Assembly: GCF_010731655.1 (NCBI RefSeq)
Contig: NZ_AP022619.1
Location: forward strand, 1,054,001 to 1,118,000
Reading direction: 5' to 3'
Origin: Mycobacterium paraseoulense
GTDB taxonomy: Bacteria; Actinomycetota; Actinomycetes; Mycobacteriales; Mycobacteriaceae
Length of the DNA: 64,000 nucleotides
Below the pieces are notes generated by a model that searched no databases, was not told the DNA's origin, and saw nothing but the letters and a program-made list of their open reading frames with translations. The position numbers and the translations under genes were made by a program. This document shows, in pieces, positions 44,815 to 53,393 of the stretch (its first letter is position 1; each line of letters opens with the position of its first letter).

Positions 44815-46367
44815 GCACCGTCTTCAATGTCCGCCACCTGCGCCCCCGAAACGTCATCGGAGCAGTGGTGGTGCTGCTGGGCCTGGTCGCCGGGTTCGTC
44901 GGCTGGCGGCTCTACCAGAACCTGACCACCAACACCGTGGTCGCTTATCTCCCGGCGGCGAATGCGCTCTATTCCGGGGACAAAGTCCAGATCATGGGCG
45001 TTCGGGTGGGTTCCGTCGACAAGATCGAACCGGCCGGCGACAAGATGAAGGTGACGTTTCACTACGAGAACAAGTACAAGGTGCCCGCCAACGCGTCCGC
45101 CGTGATCGTCAATCCCACCCTGGTGGCGTCGCGCAGCGTCCAGCTTGAACCGCCCTACAAAGGCGGCCCGGTGATGGGCAACCACGCCGTGATCCCCATC
45201 GAGCGGACCCAGGTGCCGACGGAGTGGGACGAACTGCGCGACAGCGTCGCCACCATCATCTCCAAACTCGGCCCGACACCGGAGCAACCCAAGGGTCCGT
45301 TCGGAGAGGCGATCGAGTCGTTCGCCGACGGGCTGGCCGGCAAGGGCAAGCAGATCAACACGACGCTGAACAGCCTGTCGCGGTCGTTGACCGCGCTGAA
45401 CGAGGGCCGTGGCGACTTCTTCGCGGTGGTGCGCAGCCTGGCTCAGTTCGTCAACGCCCTGCACAAAGACGACCAGCAGTTCGTCGCGCTGAACAAGAAC
45501 CTGGCCCAGTTCACCGACAAGCTGACCGGTTCCGACCGGGACCTCGCCAACGCGATACAGCAGTTCGACAGCCTGCTCTCCACGCTACGTCCGTTCTTGG
45601 ACAAGAACCGCGGGGTGCTCGCGCACGACGTCGACAACCTCGCCACCTTGACCACCACGCTGGTTCAACCCGATCCGCTGAACGGATTGGAGACGGCCCT
45701 GCACGTCCTGCCGACGCTGGAGACCAACCTCAGCCAGATCTATCACCCGTCGCACGGCGCCGTCATGTCCATCCCGGCGATCCCGAACTTCGCGAACCCA
45801 ATGCAGTTCGTCTGCAGCATGATTCAGGCCGGTAGCCGGCTGGGCTATCAGGATTCCGCCGAACTGTGTGCGCAGTACCTGGCGCCGATCCTCGATGCCA
45901 TCAAGTTCAATTACCTGCCGTTCGGGTTGAACCTGTTCAGCACCGCCGAGGCGCTGCCCAAGGAAGTCGCCTACTCCGAGCCCCGGCTGCAGCCGCCCAA
46001 CGGGTACAAGGACACCACGGTGCCCGGGATCTGGGTGCCCGATACACCGTTGTCGCATCGCAACACTCAACCCGGCTGGGTTGTCGCACCGGGCATGCAG
46101 GGCACGCAGGTCGGGCCGATCACCGGGGGCCTGCTGACCCCCGCGTCTCTGGCCGAACTGATGGGCGGCCCGGACAGTCCGCCCCCGCCGTCAGGGCTGC
46201 AGACCCCGCCGGGACCGCCCAACGCCTACGACGAGAACCCGGTCGTGCCGCCCATCGGCCTGCAGGCCCCGCAGGTGCCGATCCCGCCACCGCCACCGGC
46301 ACCGGGTGTGGTCCCGGGCCCGGTCGCGCCCACACCGGTGGCCACGTCGACAGGATCGGGATCATGA
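44811..46367 (+). CDS. MceD family protein with Pro-rich tail
   Basis: 518 residues. An anchor (VVVLLGLVAGFVGWRLYQ) is followed by the MlaD domain (LYSGDKVQIMGVRVGSVDKI), helices, and from about residue 430 a Pro-rich end. TTG 44811 overlaps the mceC stop (TTGA) and has GGGAGG upstream, so it is a coupled start. Confidence 0.92.
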   Translation: MSTVFNVRHLRPRNVIGAVVVLLGLVAGFVGWRLYQNLTTNTVVAYLPAANALYSGDKVQIMGVRVGSVDKIEPAGDKMKVTFHYENKYKVPANASAVIVNPTLVASRSVQLEPPYKGGPVMGNHAVIPIERTQVPTEWDELRDSVATIISKLGPTPEQPKGPFGEAIESFADGLAGKGKQINTTLNSLSRSLTALNEGRGDFFAVVRSLAQFVNALHKDDQQFVALNKNLAQFTDKLTGSDRDLANAIQQFDSLLSTLRPFLDKNRGVLAHDVDNLATLTTTLVQPDPLNGLETALHVLPTLETNLSQIYHPSHGAVMSIPAIPNFANPMQFVCSMIQAGSRLGYQDSAELCAQYLAPILDAIKFNYLPFGLNLFSTAEALPKEVAYSEPRLQPPNGYKDTTVPGIWVPDTPLSHRNTQPGWVVAPGMQGTQVGPITGGLLTPASLAELMGGPDSPPPPSGLQTPPGPPNAYDENPVVPPIGLQAPQVPIPPPPPAPGVVPGPVAPTPVATSTGSGS

Positions 46368-47566
46368 CGGGCGCGCGTGACACGAAGGCGCTAAAGACGC
46401 TGCGCGCGTTCGGTTCTCGCGCCCGGCACCGAGCCTGGCAGGGGCTGGCACTGTTGAGCGCTGCGGCGGCGCTGACGTCGTGCGCGAAGTGGCACGGAAT
46501 TGCGAATGTGCCGATGCCCGGCGGCCCCGGCTCTGGGCCCGGCTCCTACACCGTCTACGTGCAGCTGCCGGACACTTTGGCGCTCAACGACAACAGCCGG
46601 GTGCGCGTCGCCGACGTCTTTGTCGGCACGGTGCGCGCGATCGAACTGAAGAACTGGGTCGCGACCCTGACGTTACGTCTGGGCAAGGAAGTCAAGTTGC
46701 CCAAGAACGCGACCGCCAAGATCGGGCAGACCAGCCTCCTGGGTTCTCAACATGTGGAGCTGGCCGCGCCGCCCAACCCCTCACCGGAACCACTGCGGGA
46801 CGGCGACACCATCCCACTTAAGAATTCGTCCACCTACCCCACGACCGAGCAGACGCTGGCAAGTCTGGCCATCGTGCTGCGCGGCGGAGGCATCCCGAAC
46901 CTCGAAGTGCTGCAGAACGAGGTCTACAACATCGTGAACGGCCGGGCCGAGCAGATCCGTGCCTTCCTCGGCAAGCTGGACACCTTCACCGCCCGACTCG
47001 ACGAGCAACGCGCCGACATCACCCGAGCCATCGATTCCACCAACCGGCTGCTGGCGTATGTCGGTCCCCGCTCGGACGTCCTGGATCGGGTCCTGACCGA
47101 ATTCCCGCCGCTACTCAAGCATTTCGCCGACAAGCAGAACCTTCTGATCAACGCGGTCGACGCGACGGGACGGCTCAGCCAGCTTGCCGACCAATACCTG
47201 TCGGCCTCGCGCGGTGACATCCACCAGGACCTGTTGTCGCTGCAGTGCCCGTTGCGGGAGCTCGGCCGCGCGGCACCGTATCTGATTCGCGCACTCAAGC
47301 TGATCCTCGTCCGGCCGTTCGACATCGACTCCGTGCCGAAGGCGTTCCGTGGCGACTACTTCAACCTGTCGCTGACGCTGGACCTGACCATGAGCGCCGT
47401 CGACAACGCGGTCCTCACCGGGACCGGCTTCTCCGGAGCGCTGCGCGCGCTCGAGCAATCGTGGGGCCGCGACCCCGAAACGATGATCCCCGACGTCCGG
47501 TACACGCCGAACCCCAACGATGCGCCGGGCGGGCCGCTGGTCGAGAGGGCGGACCGGCAATGCTGA
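46364..47566 (+). CDS. MceE family lipoprotein
   Basis: 400 residues. A signal peptide ends in the lipobox LTSC (Cys about 40), so this is the lipid-anchored Mce subunit, as in LprK/LprN-type MceE proteins. The MlaD part reads LALNDNSRVRVADVFVGTVR, and helical and C-terminal parts follow. ATG 46364 overlaps the mceD stop (ATGA). Confidence 0.93.
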   Translation: MTGARDTKALKTLRAFGSRARHRAWQGLALLSAAAALTSCAKWHGIANVPMPGGPGSGPGSYTVYVQLPDTLALNDNSRVRVADVFVGTVRAIELKNWVATLTLRLGKEVKLPKNATAKIGQTSLLGSQHVELAAPPNPSPEPLRDGDTIPLKNSSTYPTTEQTLASLAIVLRGGGIPNLEVLQNEVYNIVNGRAEQIRAFLGKLDTFTARLDEQRADITRAIDSTNRLLAYVGPRSDVLDRVLTEFPPLLKHFADKQNLLINAVDATGRLSQLADQYLSASRGDIHQDLLSLQCPLRELGRAAPYLIRALKLILVRPFDIDSVPKAFRGDYFNLSLTLDLTMSAVDNAVLTGTGFSGALRALEQSWGRDPETMIPDVRYTPNPNDAPGGPLVERADRQC

Positions 47567-49111
47567 CCCGGTTCATCAAGCGCCAACTGGTGATGTTCGC
47601 CATCCTGACTGCGGTCACGGCGGTCGCGCTGGGGTGGTACTACCTGCAGATTCCCAGCGCGGTAGGGATCGGCCAGTACACATTGAATGCGGAGCTGCCC
47701 GCGTCGGGCGGTCTCTACAAGACGTCCAACGTGACGTATCGCGGTGAAACCATCGGCACCGTCACCGCCGTCGAGCCGACCAAGACCGGCGCGCGGGTCA
47801 CCATGAGCATCGCGGACCGATTTAAGATTCCGGTCGACGCGTCGGCGAACGTGCATTCGGTGTCGGCGGTCGGTGAGCAGTATCTGGACCTGGTGTCGGT
47901 CGGCAACCCCGGCCGATACTTCTCGCCGGGACAGACGATCACCAAGGGCACGGTGCCGACCGCGATCGGGCCGGCGCTGGACGCGGCCAACCGCGGGCTT
48001 GCCGTGCTGCCCAAGGACAAGATCGCCTCGCTGCTCGACGAAACAGCCCAGGCGGTCGGCGGATTGGGCCCCGCGCTGCAGCGGCTGGTGGACGCGACTC
48101 AGGCGATCGCCGGTGACTTCAAGACCAACATCTCCGACGTCAACGACATCATTCAGAACTCCGGGCCGATCATCGACAGCCAGGTCGACTCCGGTGACTC
48201 GATCGAGCGCTGGTCGCACAACCTGAACGTCCTGGCCGCGCAGAGTGCGGAAAACGACCAGCACGTGCAAAGCATCCTGACCCAAGCCGCACCGACGGCC
48301 GATCAGGTCAACGAGGTGTTCGGCGACGTCCGCGATTCGCTGCCGCAGACACTGGCCAATCTCGAGATCGTGCTCGACATGCTCAAGCGCTACCACAAGG
48401 GTGTCGAGCAACTGCTGGTGGCCTATCCGCAGGGCGCCTCGGAAGGCCAGGCGGTCACGGCGGCTTTCCCCGGCTACGCGTCGCTCGGCACCTCGCTGAC
48501 GATCAACCAGCCCCCCGCCGTGCCTGACCGGTTTTCTCCCGGCATCTCAATGGCGGTCCCCCGCCGACACCAGCCTGGCGCCGATGCCGTCCGGAACCTA
48601 TTGCAAGATCCCGCAGGACACTCCCGCCAACGCCGTGCGCGGCGCACGCAACCTTCCGTGTGTCGATGTCCCCGGTAAACGCGCCGCGACGCCACGGGAG
48701 TGCCGCGACCCCAAACCATACGTTCCGCTGGGCACCAACCCCTGGTACGGCGAACCGAACCAGATCCTGACCTGCCCGGCGCCCGCCGCGCGTTGCGACC
48801 AGCCGGTGAAGCCGGGCCAGGTCATACCCGCGCCGTCGGTCAACAACGGCCTCAACCCCGCGCCCTCCGACCGGGTGGCGGGGACACCGCCGCCCGTCAG
48901 CGATGCACTGCAGCGGCCGGGATCGGGAACCGTCGAATGCAATGGGCAGCAACCCAATCCGTGCGTTTACACCCCCGCCGGTCCTCCCCCGGCCGTCTAC
49001 CTTCCCCAGAGCGGCGAATTGGTAGGCCCCGACGGCGCCAAATACACGGTCGAGAATTCGAGTAAGACAGGAGACGACGGATGGAAGGACATGCTGGCAC
49101 CGCGCGGCTGA
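47560..49111 (+). pseudogene. mceF family gene with a +1 frameshift in a C6 run
   Basis: ATG 47560 starts an MceF protein: an anchor (LVMFAILTAVTAVALGWYYL), the MlaD domain (GGLYKTSNVTYRGETIGTVT) and helices. Near codon 318, in SLTINQPP, the frame changes. After the run of six C (48511-48516) the true sequence continues one base later as PCLTGFLPASQW, then PMPSGTYCKIPQDTPANAVR, to the normal end at 49111. With five C the protein would be about 516 residues. As written it stops at 48678. A homopolymer sequencing error is possible. Confidence 0.85.
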
Positions 49112-49176
49112 GCCGGGCCCGCGCCGTTGGTTCGGCATCCCCACGGCCCGTCGGTGACGACGGCGACCGGCGAGGC

Positions 49177-49650
49177 ATGCGGGAAACCATCGGCCTGGGC
49201 CAACTTCGGAGTAACGCGTGCACATACCTCGAGCGGGTTGCGGCCGGCGAGACGATCGACGTCGTCCGTCGCGGCAAACTGGTGGCCCGGATCGTGTCCG
49301 TCGGTGACTGGAGGGTCGCCCCGATCCCGGCACAATCCGTCGACACCGCGGCAGCGGCCGCCGGCGGGTGGGTAGGGCTCGACGAACTGCGAACGCGGGC
49401 CGGGCGGTGCTTCGACCGGGTCGCCACCGGGGAGACGCTCAGCGTTGTTCGCGGTGGTCGCTTGCTGGCGCAAATCGTGCCCGCCGGCGACGCCGAACGG
49501 GCCCCGATTCCGGCCGACGCGAGCGGCGGGATCGAGCTCGACGAACTGCGCAAGCGCGCGGGGCGCTACTTCGACGAGGTCGCGGCCGGACAGACGATCG
49601 AGGTCATCCGCGGCGGCAAGCTGGTCGCCCGCATCGTGTCGGTCGCCTAG
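49177..49650 (+). CDS. Protein of three tandem Phd/YefM antitoxin-like repeats
   Basis: 157 residues made of three homologous units: IGLGQLRSNACTYLERVAAG (4-42), VGLDELRTRAGRCFDRVATG (66-103) and IELDELRKRAGRYFDEVAAG (119-157). Each continues with a short strand such as ETIDVVRRGKLVARIV. This is the DNA-binding fold of Phd/YefM antitoxins. Linkers also repeat (APIPA). ATG 49177 with GGCGAGG is chosen; it lies 65 bases after mceF. No toxin gene is adjacent. It may be a regulator of the mce operon. Confidence 0.7.
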   Translation: MRETIGLGQLRSNACTYLERVAAGETIDVVRRGKLVARIVSVGDWRVAPIPAQSVDTAAAAAGGWVGLDELRTRAGRCFDRVATGETLSVVRGGRLLAQIVPAGDAERAPIPADASGGIELDELRKRAGRYFDEVAAGQTIEVIRGGKLVARIVSVA

Positions 49651-49731
49651 CAACGACGCCCGCGCCATCACCGGCTGCCGATCGTCCCCGCACTGCGGAA
49701 GTTTTGCCGTGGCGGCGGTGTTACGGCTCGT

Positions 49732-50574
49732 ATGACCGCTACGGGCTTCCACGAGGGCGAGACCGCAACACAGCGGCGAGCGGGCGTCGAAGCCGAGGCC
49801 AAGCGGCTCGAGGGCATGCTCGACGCGTCGGGCCTGTCCCCCGGCGCCGCACGGTTTCTCGCGTCACAGCGGTTCGCCGCGCTGACCGGACGCGACCGCG
49901 ACGGGCTCCTCTGGATCTCGCCGTTGGCCGCACCGCCGGGTTTCCTCCGCGGACGACGTGACGTCTTGCACGTGTCGGCCTCGCCGCGCGAGGGCGATCC
50001 CCTGCACGGCTTGCCCAGCGGTCAACAGGTCGGACTGATCGCCGTCGACTTCGCCACCCGACGCAGGTTGCGCGTCAACGGCGAGTTCCTCGGTGCCGAC
50101 CGCGGGGGCATGACGATCCGCGTCGAGCAGTCGTACGGCAACTGCCCCAAGTACATTCACCGCCACCCCATCGACGTGGCCGGCCTGGCCGCCCCGGCGT
50201 CGCGAGGCCGCGCAACGCTGCTGACCCCCTCCGACACAGCATTGATTGCAGCGTCGGACACGTTCTTCCTGGGCACCAGCCATCCCACCCGCGGCAGCGA
50301 CGCGTCACACCGCGGCGGTCCGCCGGGATTCGTCCGGGTGGACTCGCCGAACTTATTGTGGTGGCCGGATTTTCCGGGGAACAACATGTTCAGCAGCTAT
50401 GGCAATCTGGCGGTCGACGACGAGGCCGCCTTGCTGTTCCTCGATTTCCGTACCGGCGACGCGCTGCACGTCACCGGGACGGCGCACCTGCGGTGGACCA
50501 CGCCCGGCGCGCCCGGCGATGATGGCGGCGTGGGGCGAAACGTCGCGTTCTCCGTTGGCGTCGTCGCCCGTTAA
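49732..50574 (+). CDS. Pyridoxamine 5'-phosphate oxidase-family protein
   Basis: 280 residues with split-barrel features: DGLLWISPLAAPPGFLRG, QQVGLIAVDFATRRRLRVNG, QSYGNCPKYIHRHPI and GNNMFSSYGNLAVDDEAALL, all typical of PNPOx-like FMN-binding domains that act as general flavoreductases. The start is ATG 49732. Its stop overlaps the stop of the convergent tetR by four bases. Confidence 0.85.
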   Translation: MTATGFHEGETATQRRAGVEAEAKRLEGMLDASGLSPGAARFLASQRFAALTGRDRDGLLWISPLAAPPGFLRGRRDVLHVSASPREGDPLHGLPSGQQVGLIAVDFATRRRLRVNGEFLGADRGGMTIRVEQSYGNCPKYIHRHPIDVAGLAAPASRGRATLLTPSDTALIAASDTFFLGTSHPTRGSDASHRGGPPGFVRVDSPNLLWWPDFPGNNMFSSYGNLAVDDEAALLFLDFRTGDALHVTGTAHLRWTTPGAPGDDGGVGRNVAFSVGVVAR

Positions 50575-51215
50575 CCCTGGTCGAGTCCGACGTCGGGAAG
50601 CGGCCGTTGGCAGATCGCGTGCGCCTCGGCGGCGCCCAGACCGAACAGGCGCAGCACGTTCTCGGTGACGAGGTCGGCCGCGCGCGCGTCGTCGCGATCG
50701 GGCTCGTCGCGCAGCAGATTGCCCAGGCCGAGCAGCGCACCGCCCGCCATGGCGAGGGCCAACTCGGGATCGTCGACGTCGAACCGCCCGGCCGCTACCC
50801 CGGCTTTGATATCGCGCAGGGCCCGCGGCGCCAAACCCCGGCGCGACGACAACAACTCCATCCCGTTGGCCAACAGGATGCGGCTCTCCTGCGGGCGGCG
50901 TCGGAACAGCCGGCCCGTCAGCCGGAAACTGGTGGCGAAGGTCTCGGCCGGATCCTCGATGGACTCGGTGAGCTGGTCCAGCATCGACCCGTAAGCGTCG
51001 AGCACGTCGGTCACCGCGGCCTCGAACAGCTGCTCCTTGCTGTCGAAGTGGTTATAGAAGGATCCCATCCCGACGTCGGCCGCCTGGGTGATCTCTAGGA
51101 CCGGCACATTGACCTTGCCCTCGGCGATCAGTCGCTGCGCGGCTTTGACCAGCGCCGCCCGGGTCCGCCACTTGCGCCGCTCCAGCCGGTTGGACGGCTC
51201 CACCATCGCGCTCAT
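50571..51215 (-). CDS. TetR family regulator of the aromatic cleavage genes
   Basis: 214 residues. RTRAALVKAAQRLIAEGKVN then VLEITQAADVGMGSFYNHFD form the helix-turn-helix. The C-terminal part has LALAMAGGALLGLGNLL. ATG 51215 or nearby GTG may be used. It is divergent from the extradiol dioxygenase operon, with a strong dyad between them, so it probably controls that operon. Confidence 0.9.
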   Translation of the reverse strand: MSAMVEPSNRLERRKWRTRAALVKAAQRLIAEGKVNVPVLEITQAADVGMGSFYNHFDSKEQLFEAAVTDVLDAYGSMLDQLTESIEDPAETFATSFRLTGRLFRRRPQESRILLANGMELLSSRRGLAPRALRDIKAGVAAGRFDVDDPELALAMAGGALLGLGNLLRDEPDRDDARAADLVTENVLRLFGLGAAEAHAICQRPLPDVGLDQG

Positions 51216-51279
51216 GCTCAGAAGTATGCATCAGTAGTGAGGATTCCGTCAGATCCTTGACTGAAGGTTCTCTCGTATG

Positions 51280-51293
51280 TGACGATTTCGTCA
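51280..51293. promoter_or_regulatory. TGACGA-N2-TCGTCA operator
   Basis: TGACGATTTCGTCA is a 14-bp dyad with six-base arms. It lies 22 bases before the dioxygenase start and just after TTGACT (51257-51262), and TACGTT (51296-51301) downstream fits a -10. A half-site (TCCGTCA) sits near 51245. It is the probable target of the divergent TetR protein. Confidence 0.55.
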
Positions 51294-51315
51294 GTTACGT
51301 TTTCTGGGAGTGGTC

Positions 51316-52446
51316 ATGCATCTGACGAAGAATGCCGGCGGGCACGCGCACAGCGAACAGGGTGCGCGGCGCGGCGAGCATCCCGGCCGGTCCCGCAACC
51401 CGGTGATCAAAGTCGCCGACATCGCGTGGTTGGAGTTCGAGCGGGCGGACCTGGCGCGGGCCGAGACGTTCGCGCGGGCATTCGGCTTCCACGCGATGTC
51501 GCATGGCCCGCACCAACTGCAGCTGCGCGGAACCCAGGAAGGCTCGCCGTGCGTCATCATGCGTCGCGGCCGGCGCAACCGCTTCGCCGGTGCGGCCTTT
51601 CGGGCGTGCGACGAGGCCGACGTGCTCCGGTTGGCGGGGACCGTCGGCGCGCCGGTCGAACCGCTGCCGGAGACCATCGGTGGGGTGTCGGTCGCCTTGG
51701 TCGACCCCAGCGGCATGCCGGTCCGCGTGGTCACCGGCATGCACGAACTCCCGGAGCTGCCGGGCCAACAGATCCACACCTTCAATTTCGGCCGCGACGT
51801 GCGGCGCATCAACACCGGCCAGCGTCCCCCGCGGGCGCCCGCCCGGGTCCAGCGGCTGGGCCATCTGGTGGTGCAGTCGACCAAGTACGTCGAGACGCTG
51901 AACTGGTACCTGGACAACCTGGGCATGATCGTCAGCGATTTCTTGTACTTTCCGGGTCAGCGCGACCGGGGGCCGACCATGAGTTTCATCCGGTGTGACC
52001 GCGGGCCGACACCGGCCGACCACCACACCCTGGCGATGGCGCTCGGCCCGGCCAACCGTTACGTCCATTCCGCGTATCAGGTCAGCGACCTCGATGCGCT
52101 GGCAGCCGGCGGTGAATACCTCGGTGCGCAGGGCTATTCGCGTTCCTGGGGAATCGGCAGGCACATCCAGGGCAGCCAGATCTTCGACTACTGGCGCGAT
52201 CCCGACGGTTACCTGTTCGAGCATTTCACCGACGGCGACATGTTCGACAACACGCTGGACCCCGGCTGGGCGCCCTTCACCGCATCCGGGTTGGCTCAGT
52301 GGGGCCCGCCGGCAACCAGAGATTTTCTCGGCACCGACCCGAAATCGGCTGGCCGCGAATTTGTTTCGATGTTTACCGCGCTTCGGGCGCGCAACGAGTT
52401 CGATGTCAATCGCCTGATCGGCCTACTGAAAGTTCCCACCTCATGA
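51316..52446 (+). CDS. Extradiol (type I, VOC) ring-cleavage dioxygenase
   Basis: 376 residues with two VOC modules. The metal ligands of the C-terminal module are visible: His in RLGHLVVQST, His in ADHHTLAM and Glu in YLFEHFTDG. This is the BphC/catechol 2,3-dioxygenase fold. ATG 51316 with GGGAG is used. It would split a catechol ring at the meta position with Fe(II) and O2. Its stop overlaps the next gene (ATGA). Confidence 0.87.
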   Translation: MHLTKNAGGHAHSEQGARRGEHPGRSRNPVIKVADIAWLEFERADLARAETFARAFGFHAMSHGPHQLQLRGTQEGSPCVIMRRGRRNRFAGAAFRACDEADVLRLAGTVGAPVEPLPETIGGVSVALVDPSGMPVRVVTGMHELPELPGQQIHTFNFGRDVRRINTGQRPPRAPARVQRLGHLVVQSTKYVETLNWYLDNLGMIVSDFLYFPGQRDRGPTMSFIRCDRGPTPADHHTLAMALGPANRYVHSAYQVSDLDALAAGGEYLGAQGYSRSWGIGRHIQGSQIFDYWRDPDGYLFEHFTDGDMFDNTLDPGWAPFTASGLAQWGPPATRDFLGTDPKSAGREFVSMFTALRARNEFDVNRLIGLLKVPTS

Positions 52447-53393
52447 CCCTTTCCGTGCTGCACACCGCCTCTGAAACCGGTCACGCGTGGTGGCTCAAAA
52501 CCGCCGAGGGTGCCGCGAAGATCGACACCACCGCCACCAGCACCGCCGCGCTGCTGGCCGACCGGGTCGCCATCGAGAAGGCGGCCACGAGCACCGATAC
52601 CGTTGCCGTCGACACCCTCGCGTTGATCTCGCCGGTGACCCGGCCGTGCCGGGTGATAGCGCAGATGACCAACTACGAATCGCACGTCAAAGACGCGGGC
52701 ATGGACCCCGCGTCGATCCCGCTCACCTTCTTCCGCAAGGCGTCGGCGTCCATCACCGGGCCCTTCGACGACATCATCAAGCCCGCACACGTCCGACTGC
52801 TCGACTACGAGGTGGAGATCGGCCTGGTGATCGGCCGCGCGGTGCCGATCGGCACCGCGATCTCCGAGGCGAACCTCAGTGATTTCGTCGCCGGCCTGGT
52901 CGTCACCAACGACGTCTCCGCGCGTGACATCCAACTCCCGCAGACCCAGTTCTACGAGGCCAAGTCGTATCCGACCTTCACCCCGGTCGGCCCGGAGCTG
53001 GTCCTGCTCACCCCCGACGAGCTCAAACGCTTCGGTGATCTGCGACTGCGCCTGAGTGTCAATGGCCAGGAACGCCAGAACGCGCTCGTCGAGGGCGACA
53101 TGCTCTACCGGCCCCTGCAGGCGCTGCAGTCGCTCACCCAATTCCAAGAACTCGCCCCGGGCGACCTGGTCCTTACCGGCACGCCGGCCGGCACCGCGCT
53201 GAGCGCCCCGCCGAAGCCCGTGCAGTTCATCGGAAATCTGCTGCCGCCGCCCGTGAAATGGAAGATGTTCTTCTCACGCCAGGCCGCCAACCGGAACTAC
53301 CTGCGTGACGGTGATGTCGTCGAGGCGTCGGTGGCGACCGACGACGCGGCCATCGACCTCGGAACCCAGCGCACCGCAATCCGATTCGCGTGA
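52443..53393 (+). CDS. Fumarylacetoacetate hydrolase-family protein
   Basis: 316 residues. The metal-site motif is LLDYEVEIGLVIGR, and VTNDVSARDIQ and LTGTPAGTA complete the FAH pattern. Family members hydrolyse or isomerise meta-cleavage products of aromatic rings. It is coupled to the dioxygenase gene (ATGA) and to the monooxygenase gene (GTGA). Confidence 0.9.
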   Translation: MTLSVLHTASETGHAWWLKTAEGAAKIDTTATSTAALLADRVAIEKAATSTDTVAVDTLALISPVTRPCRVIAQMTNYESHVKDAGMDPASIPLTFFRKASASITGPFDDIIKPAHVRLLDYEVEIGLVIGRAVPIGTAISEANLSDFVAGLVVTNDVSARDIQLPQTQFYEAKSYPTFTPVGPELVLLTPDELKRFGDLRLRLSVNGQERQNALVEGDMLYRPLQALQSLTQFQELAPGDLVLTGTPAGTALSAPPKPVQFIGNLLPPPVKWKMFFSRQAANRNYLRDGDVVEASVATDDAAIDLGTQRTAIRFA

